Positions 18,970 to 29,329 are shown, counted from the first letter of the stretch. The stretch is 64,000 nucleotides of DNA from Methylobacterium iners (GCF_022179305.1 NZ_BPQP01000020.1:85170-149169); one strand, 5' to 3'. Numbers and translations are program-made. The notes: generated by a model not told the origin, from the letters alone.

Positions 18970-19320
18970 ATGCGCCTGGCTCTGGATTTCCGACCATGTG
19001 AAGAGTTGTGGATGGCCAGAGCACGGCACCGGTTTCGAGGAGGGGCGCCGGACGTCGAGCAGGGGCCCGTCCGGGGCCGACACCTCGAGGCGTTGCGCGC
19101 CTGCGCCCTTCACCCGCTCGGCCTGCGCCGCGGCGCCTATCCGTCTGCGATGCCGGTGCTGGTCGCGCGCGGCCTCGTTGAAGAAGGGCCGGCGCGCTGA
19201 AAGTGGCATCGGCCGGGAGAGACCGCATGGTTCCTGTCGGAGGCCGGGTGTGCTCTGGCGCGAGAGCAGACGGCTGAGAAGGATCAGCGGTGGGCTACAG
19301 CCGTCCACGTCGGTGAGAAG
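18970..19320 (+). pseudogene. Degenerate small winged-helix-like hypothetical protein
   Basis: The frame from 18970 contains LEALRACALHPLGLRRGAYP and MPVLVARGLVEEGPAR, then TGA at 19198-19200. The same frame continues directly with KWHRPGETAWFLSEAGCALARE. Together these resemble short Methylobacterium proteins with a winged-helix character, in which the stop position is usually Arg (CGA to TGA). The end is uncertain, and the gene overlaps the antisense small membrane ORF that ends at 19284. Confidence 0.4.
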
Positions 19321-19520
19321 TGCGCTCTGATATTCCGATTTGGGGCTCGCCGAATTGGTGGAGCGGAGCTGCGCAAAACGAACCAAGCTGCAAGGGCGAC
19401 TGTAGCTAAACTCCCACCGAGTGGAGCAGCAACCGCCGCCTGTAGCACTCCATTCGGCCACATCAGCGCAGCGCTACCAAGTGCGCCTAGGAACGTGACA
19501 GGTAGGTAGGCGATGATCAT
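19284..19520 (-). CDS. Small hypothetical membrane protein (78 aa)
   Basis: From ATG 19520 the protein reads MIIAYLPVTFLGALGSAALM and then PLGGSLATVALAAWFVL, two membrane segments, ending in a basic tail. The frame is open upstream to 19655, but that extension lacks protein-like composition, so the inner start is preferred. It is one of three small membrane ORFs grouped at 19.3-20.0 kb. No function is recognised. Confidence 0.5.
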   Translation of the reverse strand: MIIAYLPVTFLGALGSAALMWPNGVLQAAVAAPLGGSLATVALAAWFVLRSSAPPIRRAPNRNIRAHFSPTWTAVAHR

Positions 19521-19735
19521 GCTCCGGCCCTTCGGCTTGTGCTGATCGACTACCAACGCGTAGCAATCCTCCCAGTTGCGGCCAAGCCTCAGGCTGCTAC
19601 CAGAAATTTTCCAAGATGACGATGGCGAAGGCAGCTTGAGACCTTCCCACCGCATCTGCTCAGTGTGTTGGATTGCACGGAACCCTGTGCTGGCGTTTGG
19701 TATTCCTGCCCGGCATCACAGTGGAGGCACTCGTC

Positions 19736-19906
19736 ATGCAGCGCGACGAAGCCGTCCAAGTTCACGGTGACATGGAACATGTCCCACGTCCCAAGCGCGA
19801 TCTTGTTACACCACTCGTGCTCCTGAGCGGCGGCATTCTCACGGCAGCATGGTGTGGGCTGCTAGTCTGGGGTGTCGTGAGCCTAGTCAGCTACCTGTTT
19901 GGCTAG
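19736..19906 (+). CDS. Small hypothetical membrane protein (56 aa)
   Basis: The start at 19736 is set by GTGGAGGC about 10 bp upstream. The product has a charged N-terminus (MQRDEAVQVHGDMEHVPRPK) and one long hydrophobic segment (LVLLSGGILTAAWCGLLVWG), so it is probably a single-pass inner-membrane protein. The frame upstream to 19673 is open but has no RBS. No family is recognised. Confidence 0.55.
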   Translation: MQRDEAVQVHGDMEHVPRPKRDLVTPLVLLSGGILTAAWCGLLVWGVVSLVSYLFG

Positions 19907-20028
19907 CTGGATTCGTCCGTTGGAGCCTCGGGCGCGCGATGCACCAGCTCGAGAACGAGGGCAAAACATGCCAAATAGGCGATGCCGACGAGCATCAGAC
20001 CCTCACGTGAGAAGCGTTTCCACCCCAC
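19903..20028 (-). CDS. Tiny hypothetical membrane protein (41 aa)
   Basis: From GTG 20028 (preceded by CCGGAG) the frame reads GWKRFSREGLMLVGIAYLAC then FALVLELVHRAPEAPTDESS and stops at 19903. An ATG at 19995 with GAGGG upstream would give 30 aa. One transmembrane helix is visible. Its stop overlaps that of the convergent 56-aa ORF by 3 bp. Confidence 0.4.
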   Translation of the reverse strand: MGWKRFSREGLMLVGIAYLACFALVLELVHRAPEAPTDESS

Positions 20029-20188
20029 GCTCCGGTGGGATTACCTAAGTAGTTTCACATAGGATAATCGAGGGCAATTGGATTGTGAGCCGCCTCATAG
20101 TTGAGGCGGATCAACTCCGCGCGATGACATGCCTGGGCGACAAAAGAGCAAAAAGCCCGCCGCGGCGCGAGCCGGGCGGTCTTAGACA

Positions 20189-20428
20189 TCACGCCGTTGC
20201 CGGGACGCGCGGCATCACCGGCAGCCTAATCAGCGTGACCCTGCTGGTGTCCTTGATAGACAAGAGCCAGCCTTCCTCATTCCTAGGAAGCACGCCAATC
20301 TTGCGCATCTTTTCGAGCACCGCTGTAGCTTCGTTGATCGCCTCATAGCGGTCGCGGGCCTCGACGCCCTTGTAGTCTCGAATGGTCTGAAGACCCTTCT
20401 CAAGATCGAAATAGAAGCGCTGCGACAC
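20189..20428 (-). CDS. DUF6894-like small protein
   Basis: A 79-aa protein beginning at GTG 20428, with GGGGAG upstream. The pattern SQRFYFDLEKGLQTIRDYKG, VEARDRYEAINEA then a C-terminal beta segment resembles the DUF6894 family, which is abundant in Methylobacterium and Bradyrhizobium (xRYFFDxxDG...DxxGxExxDLxxA). The function is unknown. It lies between the small membrane ORFs and the broken integrase. Confidence 0.6.
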   Translation of the reverse strand: MSQRFYFDLEKGLQTIRDYKGVEARDRYEAINEATAVLEKMRKIGVLPRNEEGWLLSIKDTSRVTLIRLPVMPRVPATA

Positions 20429-20491
20429 CCGTGGCTCCCCAGGGCATATCGGCTAATATCTGACAGCCTCTAAGTAGTCGCAGATGCGGAC

Positions 20492-20953
20492 TCACGTCCG
20501 ACATTGAACTTTAGTAGGGGGCATGGCCTGCGGGGCCATTGAACGGAAGCATTCCTTCGTGTCAGTGCCGGGCAGGCTGAGATGGGAGCTCTTGGGCTTG
20601 CGTCCGCGGCCCAGCACGAGGCCGGCGTCCGCCGCCTCGAGGTACTGGTCGCAGAGCTGTTCAACCGTAAGCGATTTGCGCCGAGTCGCTTTATCCTCCG
20701 CGGGATCATCGCCCCTCGCGACCTGCCCGAGCAGCGAGAGCGCATCCTTGCGGGCTTGCTCAGCCGTGACGGGACCGTGCAGGCCGATCGTGACGCGGCG
20801 GGTCCGACCGGCATTGCGGTATTGGACAAGGTAGCTGCGCCGGCCGGACGCGAATACACGCAGACCGAAGCCAGGGAGCTCGTCACACCACAGGAAGTAG
20901 TCCTTGCCCTGCGGCTCAGCCGCTTCGACAACCCGCTTCGTCAGCTTCGCCAA
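20492..20953 (-). pseudogene. int: Tyrosine integrase, truncated (N-terminal arm-binding domain only)
   Basis: The start MAKLTKRVVEAAEPQGKDYF is followed by DELPGFGLRVFASGRRSYLV, QYRNAGRTRRVTIGLHG and LTVEQLCDQYLEAADAGLVL, the DUF4102 domain and the start of the core-binding domain of P4-like integrases (usually about 400 aa). After about residue 120 the frame passes into unrelated sequence and stops at 153. The catalytic Arg-His-Arg-Tyr domain is absent. The gene lies 163 bp from the right 21-bp repeat and reads away from it, the usual arrangement of an integrase beside its attachment site. Confidence 0.88.
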
Positions 20954-21116
20954 TCTGCCCTCCCCGCTTCCGCGGAAGCACTACGGAAGCAGCAGGAGGG
21001 AAACCCGGCCATTCACCAGGAACCTCGATCGCAGCCGAGCAACTCGAAACTGCTGGTTTTTCAGACGCTTGTAAACAGCAGCGCAGCCGGGAAAATCGCG
21101 GTAATGTGCTTCCCCT

Positions 21117-21137
21117 ATCCCCTCGAAGGCGACGGTG
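21117..21137. repeat. 21-bp direct repeat, right attachment site of the integrase island
   Basis: Identical over 21 bp to 14750-14770; the flanking bases on either side differ. Here the repeat joins codons 1-5 of yifB to island DNA. It is the likely attR core. Confidence 0.88.
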
Positions 21138-21154
21138 GCGACGCGCGTGACCAT
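21117..21154 (-). pseudogene. comM: yifB/comM, 5' fragment (first 12 codons)
   Basis: ATG at 21154 gives MVTRVATVAFEGI, the standard YifB N-terminus, after which the frame enters island sequence and stops near 20981 (a 57-aa fusion). The remainder of the gene resumes at 14770. Together with 13805-14770 and 6616-7171, the 17 nt before the repeat complete 1539 nt. Confidence 0.93.
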
Positions 21155-21299
21155 CGACGTTCCGACTCCCAGCCGCCATCGAGGGTAAAGCGTAGCCCTA
21201 ATCCTGACAACCGAGGCGTGCGTCTCGCCGATAAGGCTGCGGGAACCCTGCGCGCTTCCGCCCGTTCGGTCGCCGCGACGTCCCGCACAGGAGATTTCC

Positions 21300-21563
21300 A
21301 TGACCATCGCCAAGATCGGCCTCTCGGCCCTCGCCCTCGGCCTCGCCCTCACCGGTTCCGCCTTCGCCGACCGCGCTCCGACGCCCGACGAGCAGACCAA
21401 GATCGAGGCCGCCCTCAAGAAGGAGGGCTTCACCAAGTGGAAGTCGATCGAGGTGGAATCCGACGAGATCGAGATCGAGGACGCCATCGACGCGAGCGGC
21501 AAGCAGTTCGACCTCGAGCTCGACCCGAAGACCTTCGCCATCACCAAGCGCAAGGCCGAGTAG
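21300..21563 (+). CDS. PepSY domain-containing periplasmic protein
   Basis: An 87-aa protein with a signal peptide (MTIAKIGLSALALGLALTGS then AFA) and a single PepSY-like unit: TPDEQTKIEAALKKEGFTKW, then the acidic strands IEVESDEIEIEDAID and FDLELDPKTFAITKRKAE. PepSY modules are small periplasmic domains, often thought to bind or inhibit proteases; the role here is not known. It is divergent from the yifB start and directly upstream of the SRP RNA gene. RBS AGGAG lies 6 bp before the ATG. Confidence 0.85.
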   Translation: MTIAKIGLSALALGLALTGSAFADRAPTPDEQTKIEAALKKEGFTKWKSIEVESDEIEIEDAIDASGKQFDLELDPKTFAITKRKAE

Positions 21564-21625
21564 CGCCCGGACAGGCCGCGAGGTCGGCGCTTGCGTTCGC
21601 CGGACGCGCCGGCCATATAACCCGC

Positions 21626-21719
21626 GGGAGGTTGGCGAGGGACGTTTCACTCGCCAACCGGGTCAGGTCCGGAAGGAAGCAGCCCTAACGAGACCGAACG
21701 GGTCTTCGTCCAGCCTCCC
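21626..21719 (+). ncRNA. ffs: Signal recognition particle RNA, small bacterial type (4.5S)
   Basis: The diagnostic apical segment GGTCAGGTCCGGAAGGAAGC (21661-21680) is present. The ends pair as GGGAGG (21626) with CCTCCC (21714-21719), and GGTTGGCGAG pairs imperfectly within the stem. The length is about 94 nt, right for the small SRP RNA that binds Ffh during co-translational targeting. It lies directly upstream of dnaX, the usual alphaproteobacterial position. Confidence 0.96.
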
Positions 21720-21791
21720 ACCTCGATCGCGCCACCGGGCCGGCGAGGGGACGACGCCCGGACAGGGCAGCGGACCGGCATCCAGGGCGGC

Positions 21792-23618
21792 ATGGACGCG
21801 AGCACCGGCACTCCCAGCGACGCGCCGGGCCTTCCCGGCTTTGCCCCGCCACCCGATGCGGCGACGCCCTATCGCGTGCTCGCCCGCAAGTACCGGCCCA
21901 AGGATTTCGACGACCTGATCGGCCAGTCCGCGATGGTGCGGACACTGGCCAACGCGTTCGCCGCCAATCGGATTCCCCAGGCCTGGATGCTCACGGGCGT
22001 GCGCGGGGTCGGCAAGACCACGACGGCGCGCATCCTGGCCCGCGGCCTCAACTACGCCCGCGACGGGCATCCCGATACCGGCCCGACCATCGCGATGCCC
22101 GAGCTCGGGCGACACTGCCAGGCGATCATCGAGTCCCGGCACATGGACGTGCTGGAGATGGATGCGGCCTCCCATACCGGCATCGAGGACGTCCGGGCCA
22201 TCATCGACGGCATCCGCTACTCGCCGGTCTCGGCTCGCTACAAGGTCTACATCGTCGACGAGGTCCACATGCTCTCGGAGAAGGCCTTCAACGCCTTCCT
22301 GAAGACGCTGGAGGAGCCGCCCCCCCACGCGAAGTTCGTGTTCGCGACCACCGAGATCCGGAAGGTTCCGGTGACGATCCTGTCGCGCTGCCAGCGCTTC
22401 GACCTGCGCCGGGTCGAGGCCGCGACGCTGTCGGCCCACCTTGCCCGCATCTGCGCGGCCGAAGGCGTGAGCGCCGAGGACGAGGCGCTCGCCGCCATCG
22501 TGCGCGCGGCGGAAGGGTCGGTGCGCGACGCGCTCTCGCTCCTCGATCAGGCCATCGCCCACGGCGCTGGCCTCGTCAGCGCCGCCAGCGTGCGCGACAT
22601 GCTGGGCCTCGCCGATCGGGGGCGCATCGTCGACCTGTTCGAGGCGGCGATGCGGGGTGACATCCCCAAGGCCTTCGCGGAGCTGCGCAGCCAGTACGAA
22701 TCCGGGGCCGACCCGGCCGTCATCCTCTCGGACCTCGCCGGGTTCTGCCACCTCGTGACGCGGCTGAAGCTGGTGCCGGAGGCGGCCGCGGCCGATCCCA
22801 CCTTGAGCGAGGCCGAGCGTCGGCGGGGAGCCGAGTTCGCCGGCAAGCTCTCGGTTCGCGTCCTGTCGCGGGCCTGGCAGATCCTGCTCAAGGCGATCCC
22901 GGAGGTGCAGACCGCGACGCGGCCGCTCGCCGCCGCCGAGATGGTTTTCGTTCGCCTCGCCTACGCCGCCGACCTGCCCACGCCCGACGAGGCCCTGCGG
23001 CAGCTGAAGGGCGAGGCCTTGGCGACCGCCGGCGCGCCGGCGCTGGTCTCCGCCCCGGCCCTCCCCGTCGGCGCGCTGCCCGACCCCGCCGCCGCGCCTC
23101 AAGCCACCGTCCCGCCGCCCCGCCCCGCCCTCGTCCGGACGAGCGGCGGCCCTCCGCAGCCGAGCGTGGCGCCGGCGCCCGTGGAGGCGGCCGGCCCGCG
23201 GCTGACGCAGTTTGCGGACGTGGTGGCGCTCGCCGACGCCCGTCGCGACATCGGCCTGAAGATGGCGCTGGAGCGCGAGGTCCACCTCGTCCGCTTCGAG
23301 GAGGGCCACATCGAGCTTCGGCTCGCGGAGAGCGGGCGCCCCAGCCTCGCCAACGACCTCGCCCGAGCGCTCGACGCCTGGACCGGGCGTCGCTGGATCG
23401 TCGCCCTGTCGCAGGAGCACGGCGCGCCGACTCTCGAGGCGACGTCCCGCGCCGCGCAGGCGAGCCGGCACGAGGACGCGGCGGCGCATCCCCTGGTGAG
23501 GGAAGTGCTGCAGCGCTTTCCCGGTGCCCAGATCGTGGACGTCCGCGACAAGGCCGCCGGCGCGGATGCGGCCGAGGCGGTGCCCGGCACCGAGCCGACG
23601 AGCGAAGAGGACGCCTGA
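21792..23618 (+). CDS. dnaX: DNA polymerase III subunits gamma/tau
   Basis: A 608-aa clamp-loader ATPase. Key elements are YRPKDFDDLIGQ, Walker A in GVRGVGKTTTAR near residue 70, EMDAASHTGIEDVR near 125, Walker B VDEVHMLS near 155, and the sensor/arginine finger SRCQRFDLRRV. The E. coli zinc-binding cysteines are largely missing (GPTIAMPELGRHCQ keeps one), which I believe is common in Rhizobiales. A Pro/Ala-rich linker (about 405-470) leads to the tau C-terminal domain that binds the polymerase. No slippery heptamer for a gamma frameshift was seen. recR and the YbaB-type gene do not follow. Confidence 0.96.
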   Translation: MDASTGTPSDAPGLPGFAPPPDAATPYRVLARKYRPKDFDDLIGQSAMVRTLANAFAANRIPQAWMLTGVRGVGKTTTARILARGLNYARDGHPDTGPTIAMPELGRHCQAIIESRHMDVLEMDAASHTGIEDVRAIIDGIRYSPVSARYKVYIVDEVHMLSEKAFNAFLKTLEEPPPHAKFVFATTEIRKVPVTILSRCQRFDLRRVEAATLSAHLARICAAEGVSAEDEALAAIVRAAEGSVRDALSLLDQAIAHGAGLVSAASVRDMLGLADRGRIVDLFEAAMRGDIPKAFAELRSQYESGADPAVILSDLAGFCHLVTRLKLVPEAAAADPTLSEAERRRGAEFAGKLSVRVLSRAWQILLKAIPEVQTATRPLAAAEMVFVRLAYAADLPTPDEALRQLKGEALATAGAPALVSAPALPVGALPDPAAAPQATVPPPRPALVRTSGGPPQPSVAPAPVEAAGPRLTQFADVVALADARRDIGLKMALEREVHLVRFEEGHIELRLAESGRPSLANDLARALDAWTGRRWIVALSQEHGAPTLEATSRAAQASRHEDAAAHPLVREVLQRFPGAQIVDVRDKAAGADAAEAVPGTEPTSEEDA

Positions 23619-24031
23619 ACCAGGCTGTCTCCGCCGCCCTTTCCCGGACGCCTGCAGCATCAGCGGAAGGCGATCCGGGACCCGGCCACCGGCCTGCCGC
23701 GTCAGCGGCTCGGAATGAATGACATCAGGGTGCGGGCGCTTCGCGGCTTCCTATGCTGGGCCCCGGATCGGGTTCCGCTGGCGCTCCACCCGTCCGGGGA
23801 AGGACCGGATGGGAAGAAGGCGAAAGGCTTGCCGGCCGTCTATGCTGCAATGCGGAAATATTCGCGGTTGGCAGTTCCCATGAACGTTTGCGCTGGGAAC
23901 GGAAGTTTGGCAATCAGAGCACGCATTTCCGGGGAGGAATGCCAAAGCCGAGCGCTTCGTCCCATGACCGGCGGCCGCCAGCGGCCGTCCGGCCGAGCTC
24001 GATAATCACGAAACAGCCCAAGGACGGTAGA
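23619..24031. other. 413-bp intergenic region between dnaX and hppA
   Basis: It holds the palindromic repeat at 23640-23668 and presumably the hppA promoter. A second small palindrome (CATTTCCGGGGAGGAATG, about 23923-23940) lies about 90 bp upstream of the hppA start. The frame upstream of hppA is open, but its composition is not that of a protein. Confidence 0.6.
23640..23668. repeat. Dispersed palindromic repeat, copy 1 (after dnaX)
   Basis: TTTCCCGGACGCCTGCAGC and the following ATCAGCGGAA form an imperfect hairpin 21 bp after the dnaX stop. It is similar to 35809-35839, located just after the merR-like gene. It may be a REP-like element that also ends transcripts. Confidence 0.6.
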
Positions 24032-26179
<2,148 letters not shown>

Positions 26180-26214
26180 GACCGACCGGCCGATCGTTTT
26201 GTGCACATCCCCAT

Positions 26215-26232
26215 CTCCCCGCATGCGGGGAG
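26215..26232. terminator. Palindrome between convergent hppA and DUF177 genes
   Basis: CTCCCC-GCATGC-GGGGAG is a perfect 18-bp palindrome between two convergent genes, 35 bp after hppA and 7 bp after the DUF177 stop. It is well placed as a bidirectional terminator, though there is no strong T-run. Confidence 0.5.
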
Positions 26233-26239
26233 AGGGGCG

Positions 26240-26746
26240 CTACCCCTCATCCGGCCTGAGCTTGCGCAACACGGCGAGCGGCGGCTCCTCGGCATCCTCG
26301 ATCAGGGGCTCGAAGGCAACGCCGGGCTTGCGCGGATAGGGGTCGAGCCCCAGCGACAGGAACTCCGCGGTCAGCGCCCCGAAATCGATGCGGCCGCCGA
26401 CGATGGGGTCGGGCACGTCGGCCTCCTCGGCATCGGTGCCCTCGAGCACGTCCGTATCCGTGAACGCGGCCTCCACGGGCTCGACGAGCTCGCTTTCGAA
26501 GGGCTCGAGCGTGACCGTGCAGATCTGCGTCACCACGGCGCTGACCGTGCCGGTGACCTCGAGCCGGGTCGAGGAGCCTTGCGCCGTGAAGCGGCCGACG
26601 AGGTCGCGCACCGCAGGAATCTTGAAGTCCGCGGCCAGCGCCGCGCACTCGGCCGGCGTCGCCTCGACGGTCACCGGCGTGCCGTCGCGGCGCAGGCGCT
26701 CGACGCTAATCGGCCGCGACAGGGGGAAGGTTTCGTTCGTCCTCAT
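26240..26746 (-). CDS. DUF177 (YceD) family protein
   Basis: A 168-aa YceD-type protein. Recognised by FPLSRPISVERLRRDGTPV at the start, the central CTVTLEPFESELVEPVEAAF (one conserved Cys; the usual Cys-x-R-C pair is reduced) and DPIVGGRIDFGALTAEFLSLGLDPYPRKPG near the end. In many bacteria YceD precedes rpmF-plsX and affects 23S rRNA processing or fatty-acid gene expression. Here it forms an overlapping pair (ATGA) with the bc1 chaperone, and plsX lies 6 kb away. Confidence 0.88.
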   Translation of the reverse strand: MRTNETFPLSRPISVERLRRDGTPVTVEATPAECAALAADFKIPAVRDLVGRFTAQGSSTRLEVTGTVSAVVTQICTVTLEPFESELVEPVEAAFTDTDVLEGTDAEEADVPDPIVGGRIDFGALTAEFLSLGLDPYPRKPGVAFEPLIEDAEEPPLAVLRKLRPDEG

Positions 26747-27312
26747 GGTCGGACCTCCGGTTCGGCGAAGGCTTCGGGTGCGGGGAAGCGCGGCCCCTCC
26801 CCCAACAATCGATCGAGATCGGCCCCGGCAAGGCTCGCATCGGCGGCCCGCACGTAGCGGGCGAGGCCTCGGCCGGCCTCGGCCCCCTCCACCCCGATGA
26901 CGTTGCGGGCCAGCGCCAGCGCGAGGGCCGCCTCATCCCCGCCATCCAGCGCGACATCGCAGCCCTCGGCACGGCCGTAGAAGGCCGCACCCAGCTTCTT
27001 CATGCGCTTGGGCACGCCGAAATCGCCCACGCCCATCTCGCGCAGCGAGGCGTCGAGCTGCAGGAAGACGGAATTGACGAGATCCTGGGCGACGTCGGCC
27101 GCGGGCGGCGGCAATTGGTGGAGGCGGCGCAGCACCAGGACAACGTGCAGGGTGAGGCATTCGAAGCGCCCCTCCACGCTGTCCGGGACGCCGAGCCGGG
27201 TGTAGAGCCCGGGCGCCCGCGAGGCGTCGTTGATGCGCCCGTGCAACGTCATCACGGCCTGCGAACGGGCGCTCGAGCGCCTGAACAATCGCGCGATCAT
27301 GCCGTCCACCAT
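26743..27312 (-). CDS. Ubiquinol-cytochrome c chaperone family protein (CBP3/UQCC1-like)
   Basis: A 189-aa protein with the family features IARLFRRSSARSQAVMTLHG, ASRAPGLYTRLGVPDSVEGR, FECLTLHVVLVLRRLHQ and MGVGDFGVPKRMKKLGAAFY. Mitochondrial Cbp3 assists cytochrome b synthesis and assembly of the bc1 complex; bacterial members are presumed to act likewise. It overlaps the downstream DUF177 gene by 4 bp. The order chaperone-DUF177, divergent from bamE, is common in Rhizobiales and supports both calls. Confidence 0.9.
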   Translation of the reverse strand: MVDGMIARLFRRSSARSQAVMTLHGRINDASRAPGLYTRLGVPDSVEGRFECLTLHVVLVLRRLHQLPPPAADVAQDLVNSVFLQLDASLREMGVGDFGVPKRMKKLGAAFYGRAEGCDVALDGGDEAALALALARNVIGVEGAEAGRGLARYVRAADASLAGADLDRLLGEGPRFPAPEAFAEPEVRP

Positions 27313-27464
27313 GCGTGCCCTGGGTGTGGCCGAGCTTGCCTTGTCAAAGCCATAACCCCGCGTTAGGCCAGCGAATGGTCAAGGTGCAAGCCCCATCCGT
27401 GCCGGATGCGGCCGGCTCCGCATCGATCACGTGTCTCGTTCCGCAACACGATCAAGGGTGGCCG

Positions 27465-27962
27465 ATGTCGCGCCGTCTCGTTCCGTCGCTCGCTCGTCTC
27501 GCCGTCCTCGGCCTCGTCGCCACCGGTCTCGGCGCCTGCATCGGCGAGGAGCTCCGTCACGGCTACCAGATCGACCAGGCCGCGCTCGCCACCGTGAAGC
27601 CGGGGCAGAGCGCCGAGCAGGTGCTGCAGATCCTCGGCACGCCCTCGACGGTCTCCACAGTCGGCAACAAGTCCTGGTACTACATCAGCCAGAACACCCG
27701 CCGCACGGTCCTGTTCCTCGGCGAGCAGGTGGAGGACCAGAAGGTCACGGCGGTCTATTTCAACGCGGCCTTCAAGGTCGAGCGCGTCGCCCTCTACGGG
27801 TTGCAGGACGGCAAGATCTTCGACTTCATCGAGCGCCAGACCCCGACGAGCGGCGCCGACCGCGCCTTCCTCAGCCAGCTCTTCCGCGGCCTGACCAAGT
27901 ACGAGCCCTTCGGCTCGGGCTCCGGCACCAGCATCGTGCCCGGCGCGCGCAGCGGCCTGTGA
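27465..27962 (+). CDS. bamE: Outer membrane assembly lipoprotein BamE (SmpA/OmlA)
   Basis: A 165-aa lipoprotein. The N-terminal signal (RRLVPSLARLAVLGLVATG) ends at a lipobox LGAC with the acylated Cys near residue 26. The mature part has the BamE core, DQAALATVKPGQSAEQVLQI, LGTPSTVSTVGNKSWYYIS, then VTAVYFNAAFKVERVALYG. BamE supports the BamA complex that inserts outer-membrane beta-barrels. The start at 27465 was chosen because it begins the signal peptide; the frame is open upstream to 27315. It is divergent from the bc1 chaperone gene. Confidence 0.92.
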   Translation: MSRRLVPSLARLAVLGLVATGLGACIGEELRHGYQIDQAALATVKPGQSAEQVLQILGTPSTVSTVGNKSWYYISQNTRRTVLFLGEQVEDQKVTAVYFNAAFKVERVALYGLQDGKIFDFIERQTPTSGADRAFLSQLFRGLTKYEPFGSGSGTSIVPGARSGL

Positions 27963-28102
27963 GCGCCTGCCGGGGCGCGGGTCGCACCGGGCGATAGAAA
28001 ACCGCCACGGAGGAGGGCTCAGCCCCCGCCTGCGTCGAGGTGAAGGACGACATCCGTCAGAATGCCGCGACGAGGTGGAAGCGGGGATATCCGAACCACC
28101 CC

Positions 28103-28216
28103 TGTCATTCCGGGGCTGCGCAGCAGAGCCCGGAACCCAGACACTCAGGTCGGGCTCAGCTTGCCGCGTCGGCGGTTCTGGGTTCCGGGCTCGCCTAACG
28201 GCGCCCCGGAATGACA
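28103..28216. repeat. Dispersed inverted repeat, family A copy 1
   Basis: The element begins TGTCATTCCGGGGC and ends GCCCCGGAATGACA, 114 bp long, with a second inverted pair inside (GAGCCCGGAACCCAG and TGGGTTCCGGGCTC). A related copy lies at 38773-38884. It fills most of the 360-bp gap after bamE; nothing else is recognisable in that gap. Such imperfect intergenic elements are frequent in Rhizobiales genomes. Confidence 0.8.
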
Positions 28217-28322
28217 AAGCCGATTGGCTTGACCAACGCGTTTTCGCGCCTTGATCGCCGAACGACAGCTCAGCTTCACACACCTGGGTTTGCAGAGACC
28301 AAGGTCCGAGCGGCGGCCCGAA

Positions 28323-28553
28323 TTACCGCCGGCCGATCTCCGCCGTCTGGAGACGCGAGATCAGCTCGGCGAAGGTGTCGGGGATCGCGGTCTGCGGCTG
28401 CGCCTCGTAGGCGGAGCGCAGGCCCGTGGCCAGGCTCGCGACGAGGTGGTCGCTGATCTTGCCGCCATCGATCGGGCTCCAAGGAGCCTCGCCGCGGCCG
28501 GCTGCGGGAGGGCCGAAGGCCCGATGGTCGTCGAACCTGCGCTGCATCGACAT
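28323..28553 (-). CDS. NepR-like anti-sigma factor
   Basis: A 76-aa protein. Its C-terminal half, ISDHLVASLATGLRSAYEAQ then PQTAIPDTFAELISRLQTAE, matches the NepR pattern (IGxxLRxxYDxVxxxPVPDRFLDLLRRL). NepR holds the general stress sigma factor EcfG and is displaced by the anti-anti-sigma regulator PhyR. Start ATG 28553 has GTGGAG upstream. phyR and ecfG are not adjacent, but an HWE kinase gene lies 0.8 kb upstream on the same strand; HWE kinases are known inputs to PhyR. Methylobacterium genomes can carry extra NepR-like genes. Moderate certainty, as the protein is short. Confidence 0.6.
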   Translation of the reverse strand: MSMQRRFDDHRAFGPPAAGRGEAPWSPIDGGKISDHLVASLATGLRSAYEAQPQTAIPDTFAELISRLQTAEIGRR

Positions 28554-28654
28554 GTCGACTCCACGTATTGCGGTTCCGGGCGGAACCTGCGCGCCTTGAC
28601 GCCGACGGGCAACCGCTCGGGGCGGCGGAGGCCGGCCTTTCCCGGCGCCTGTGC

Positions 28655-29329
28655 CTATTGCGCGACAGGGCTCCCGGACCGGCGAAGGAGCCCTGCGACG
28701 ATGTCGGCGGGCTCGGCGAAGGTCAGTGCCGGCGACGTTGCCGCCAGCGCGGCGCTGTGCGTGTAGCCCCAGGCGACGGCGCCGAACGCGCACCCGGCCT
28801 CAGCGGCTGCCTGCCGGTCGCGGATCTCGTCGCCGATGTACAGAACGCGGGCCGGCGACCGACCCGCCCATCGCATCGCCGCCCGCAGCCGGCGCGCCTT
28901 GCCGAAGAGGGAGGCGCCGCAGGCGAAGTGCCCGAACCTCGCCGCCTCGCCCGGCCCCAGCACGCGGCGGATGTGTTCCTCCCCGTTGGAGCTCACGATC
29001 CCCAGCGGAAGACCTGCGCCCTCCAGCTGCGCCAGCATCGTGGGCACCCCGGGAAAGAGCCTGATCGCGGCGGCGTCGCGGGCGGCGAGCGCGCGCATGT
29101 GGCGGCTGATCCACGGCAGCTTCCAGGCCGGGATGCCGAGATGGCGGATGATGGCGCGGGCATCGAGCCCGCGAAGCGCCTCGGCCTCGTGCGGGGCGAC
29201 GCGCCGGAAGCGGTAGCGGTCGGCCACCGTGTTCAGGACGCCGACGAACCAGGGATAGGTGTCGGCAAGCGTCCCATCGAAGTCGAACAGGACGAGGTCG
29301 TAGCGCCGGTCCGCCGGGCGGGGCGTCAA
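28655..29329 (-). CDS. HAD superfamily hydrolase (phosphoglycolate phosphatase-like)
   Basis: A 224-aa phosphatase with all four HAD motifs: LVLFDFDGTLADTYPWF (motif I, two Asp), LGIVSSNGEEHIRR (II), SLFGKARRLRAAM (III Lys) and VLYIGDEIRDRQAAAEAG (IV). The cap insertion between motifs I and II resembles Gph-type enzymes. The start is set at TTG 29329, which overlaps the stop of the upstream kinase (TTGA); the frame is open further into the kinase gene, but that segment lacks protein character. The overlap suggests one transcript with the kinase. The substrate is not known. Confidence 0.82.
   Translation of the reverse strand: MTPRPADRRYDLVLFDFDGTLADTYPWFVGVLNTVADRYRFRRVAPHEAEALRGLDARAIIRHLGIPAWKLPWISRHMRALAARDAAAIRLFPGVPTMLAQLEGAGLPLGIVSSNGEEHIRRVLGPGEAARFGHFACGASLFGKARRLRAAMRWAGRSPARVLYIGDEIRDRQAAAEAGCAFGAVAWGYTHSAALAATSPALTFAEPADIVAGLLRRSGSPVAQ

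Noticed and set aside
20582-21688. 368-aa plus-strand ORF across the integrase and PepSY gene
   Set aside because: It crosses an attachment site and two better-supported genes; composition changes along its length.
21792-23618. Programmed frameshift in dnaX
   Set aside because: No A-rich slippery heptamer was seen; gamma, if made, would have to arise otherwise.
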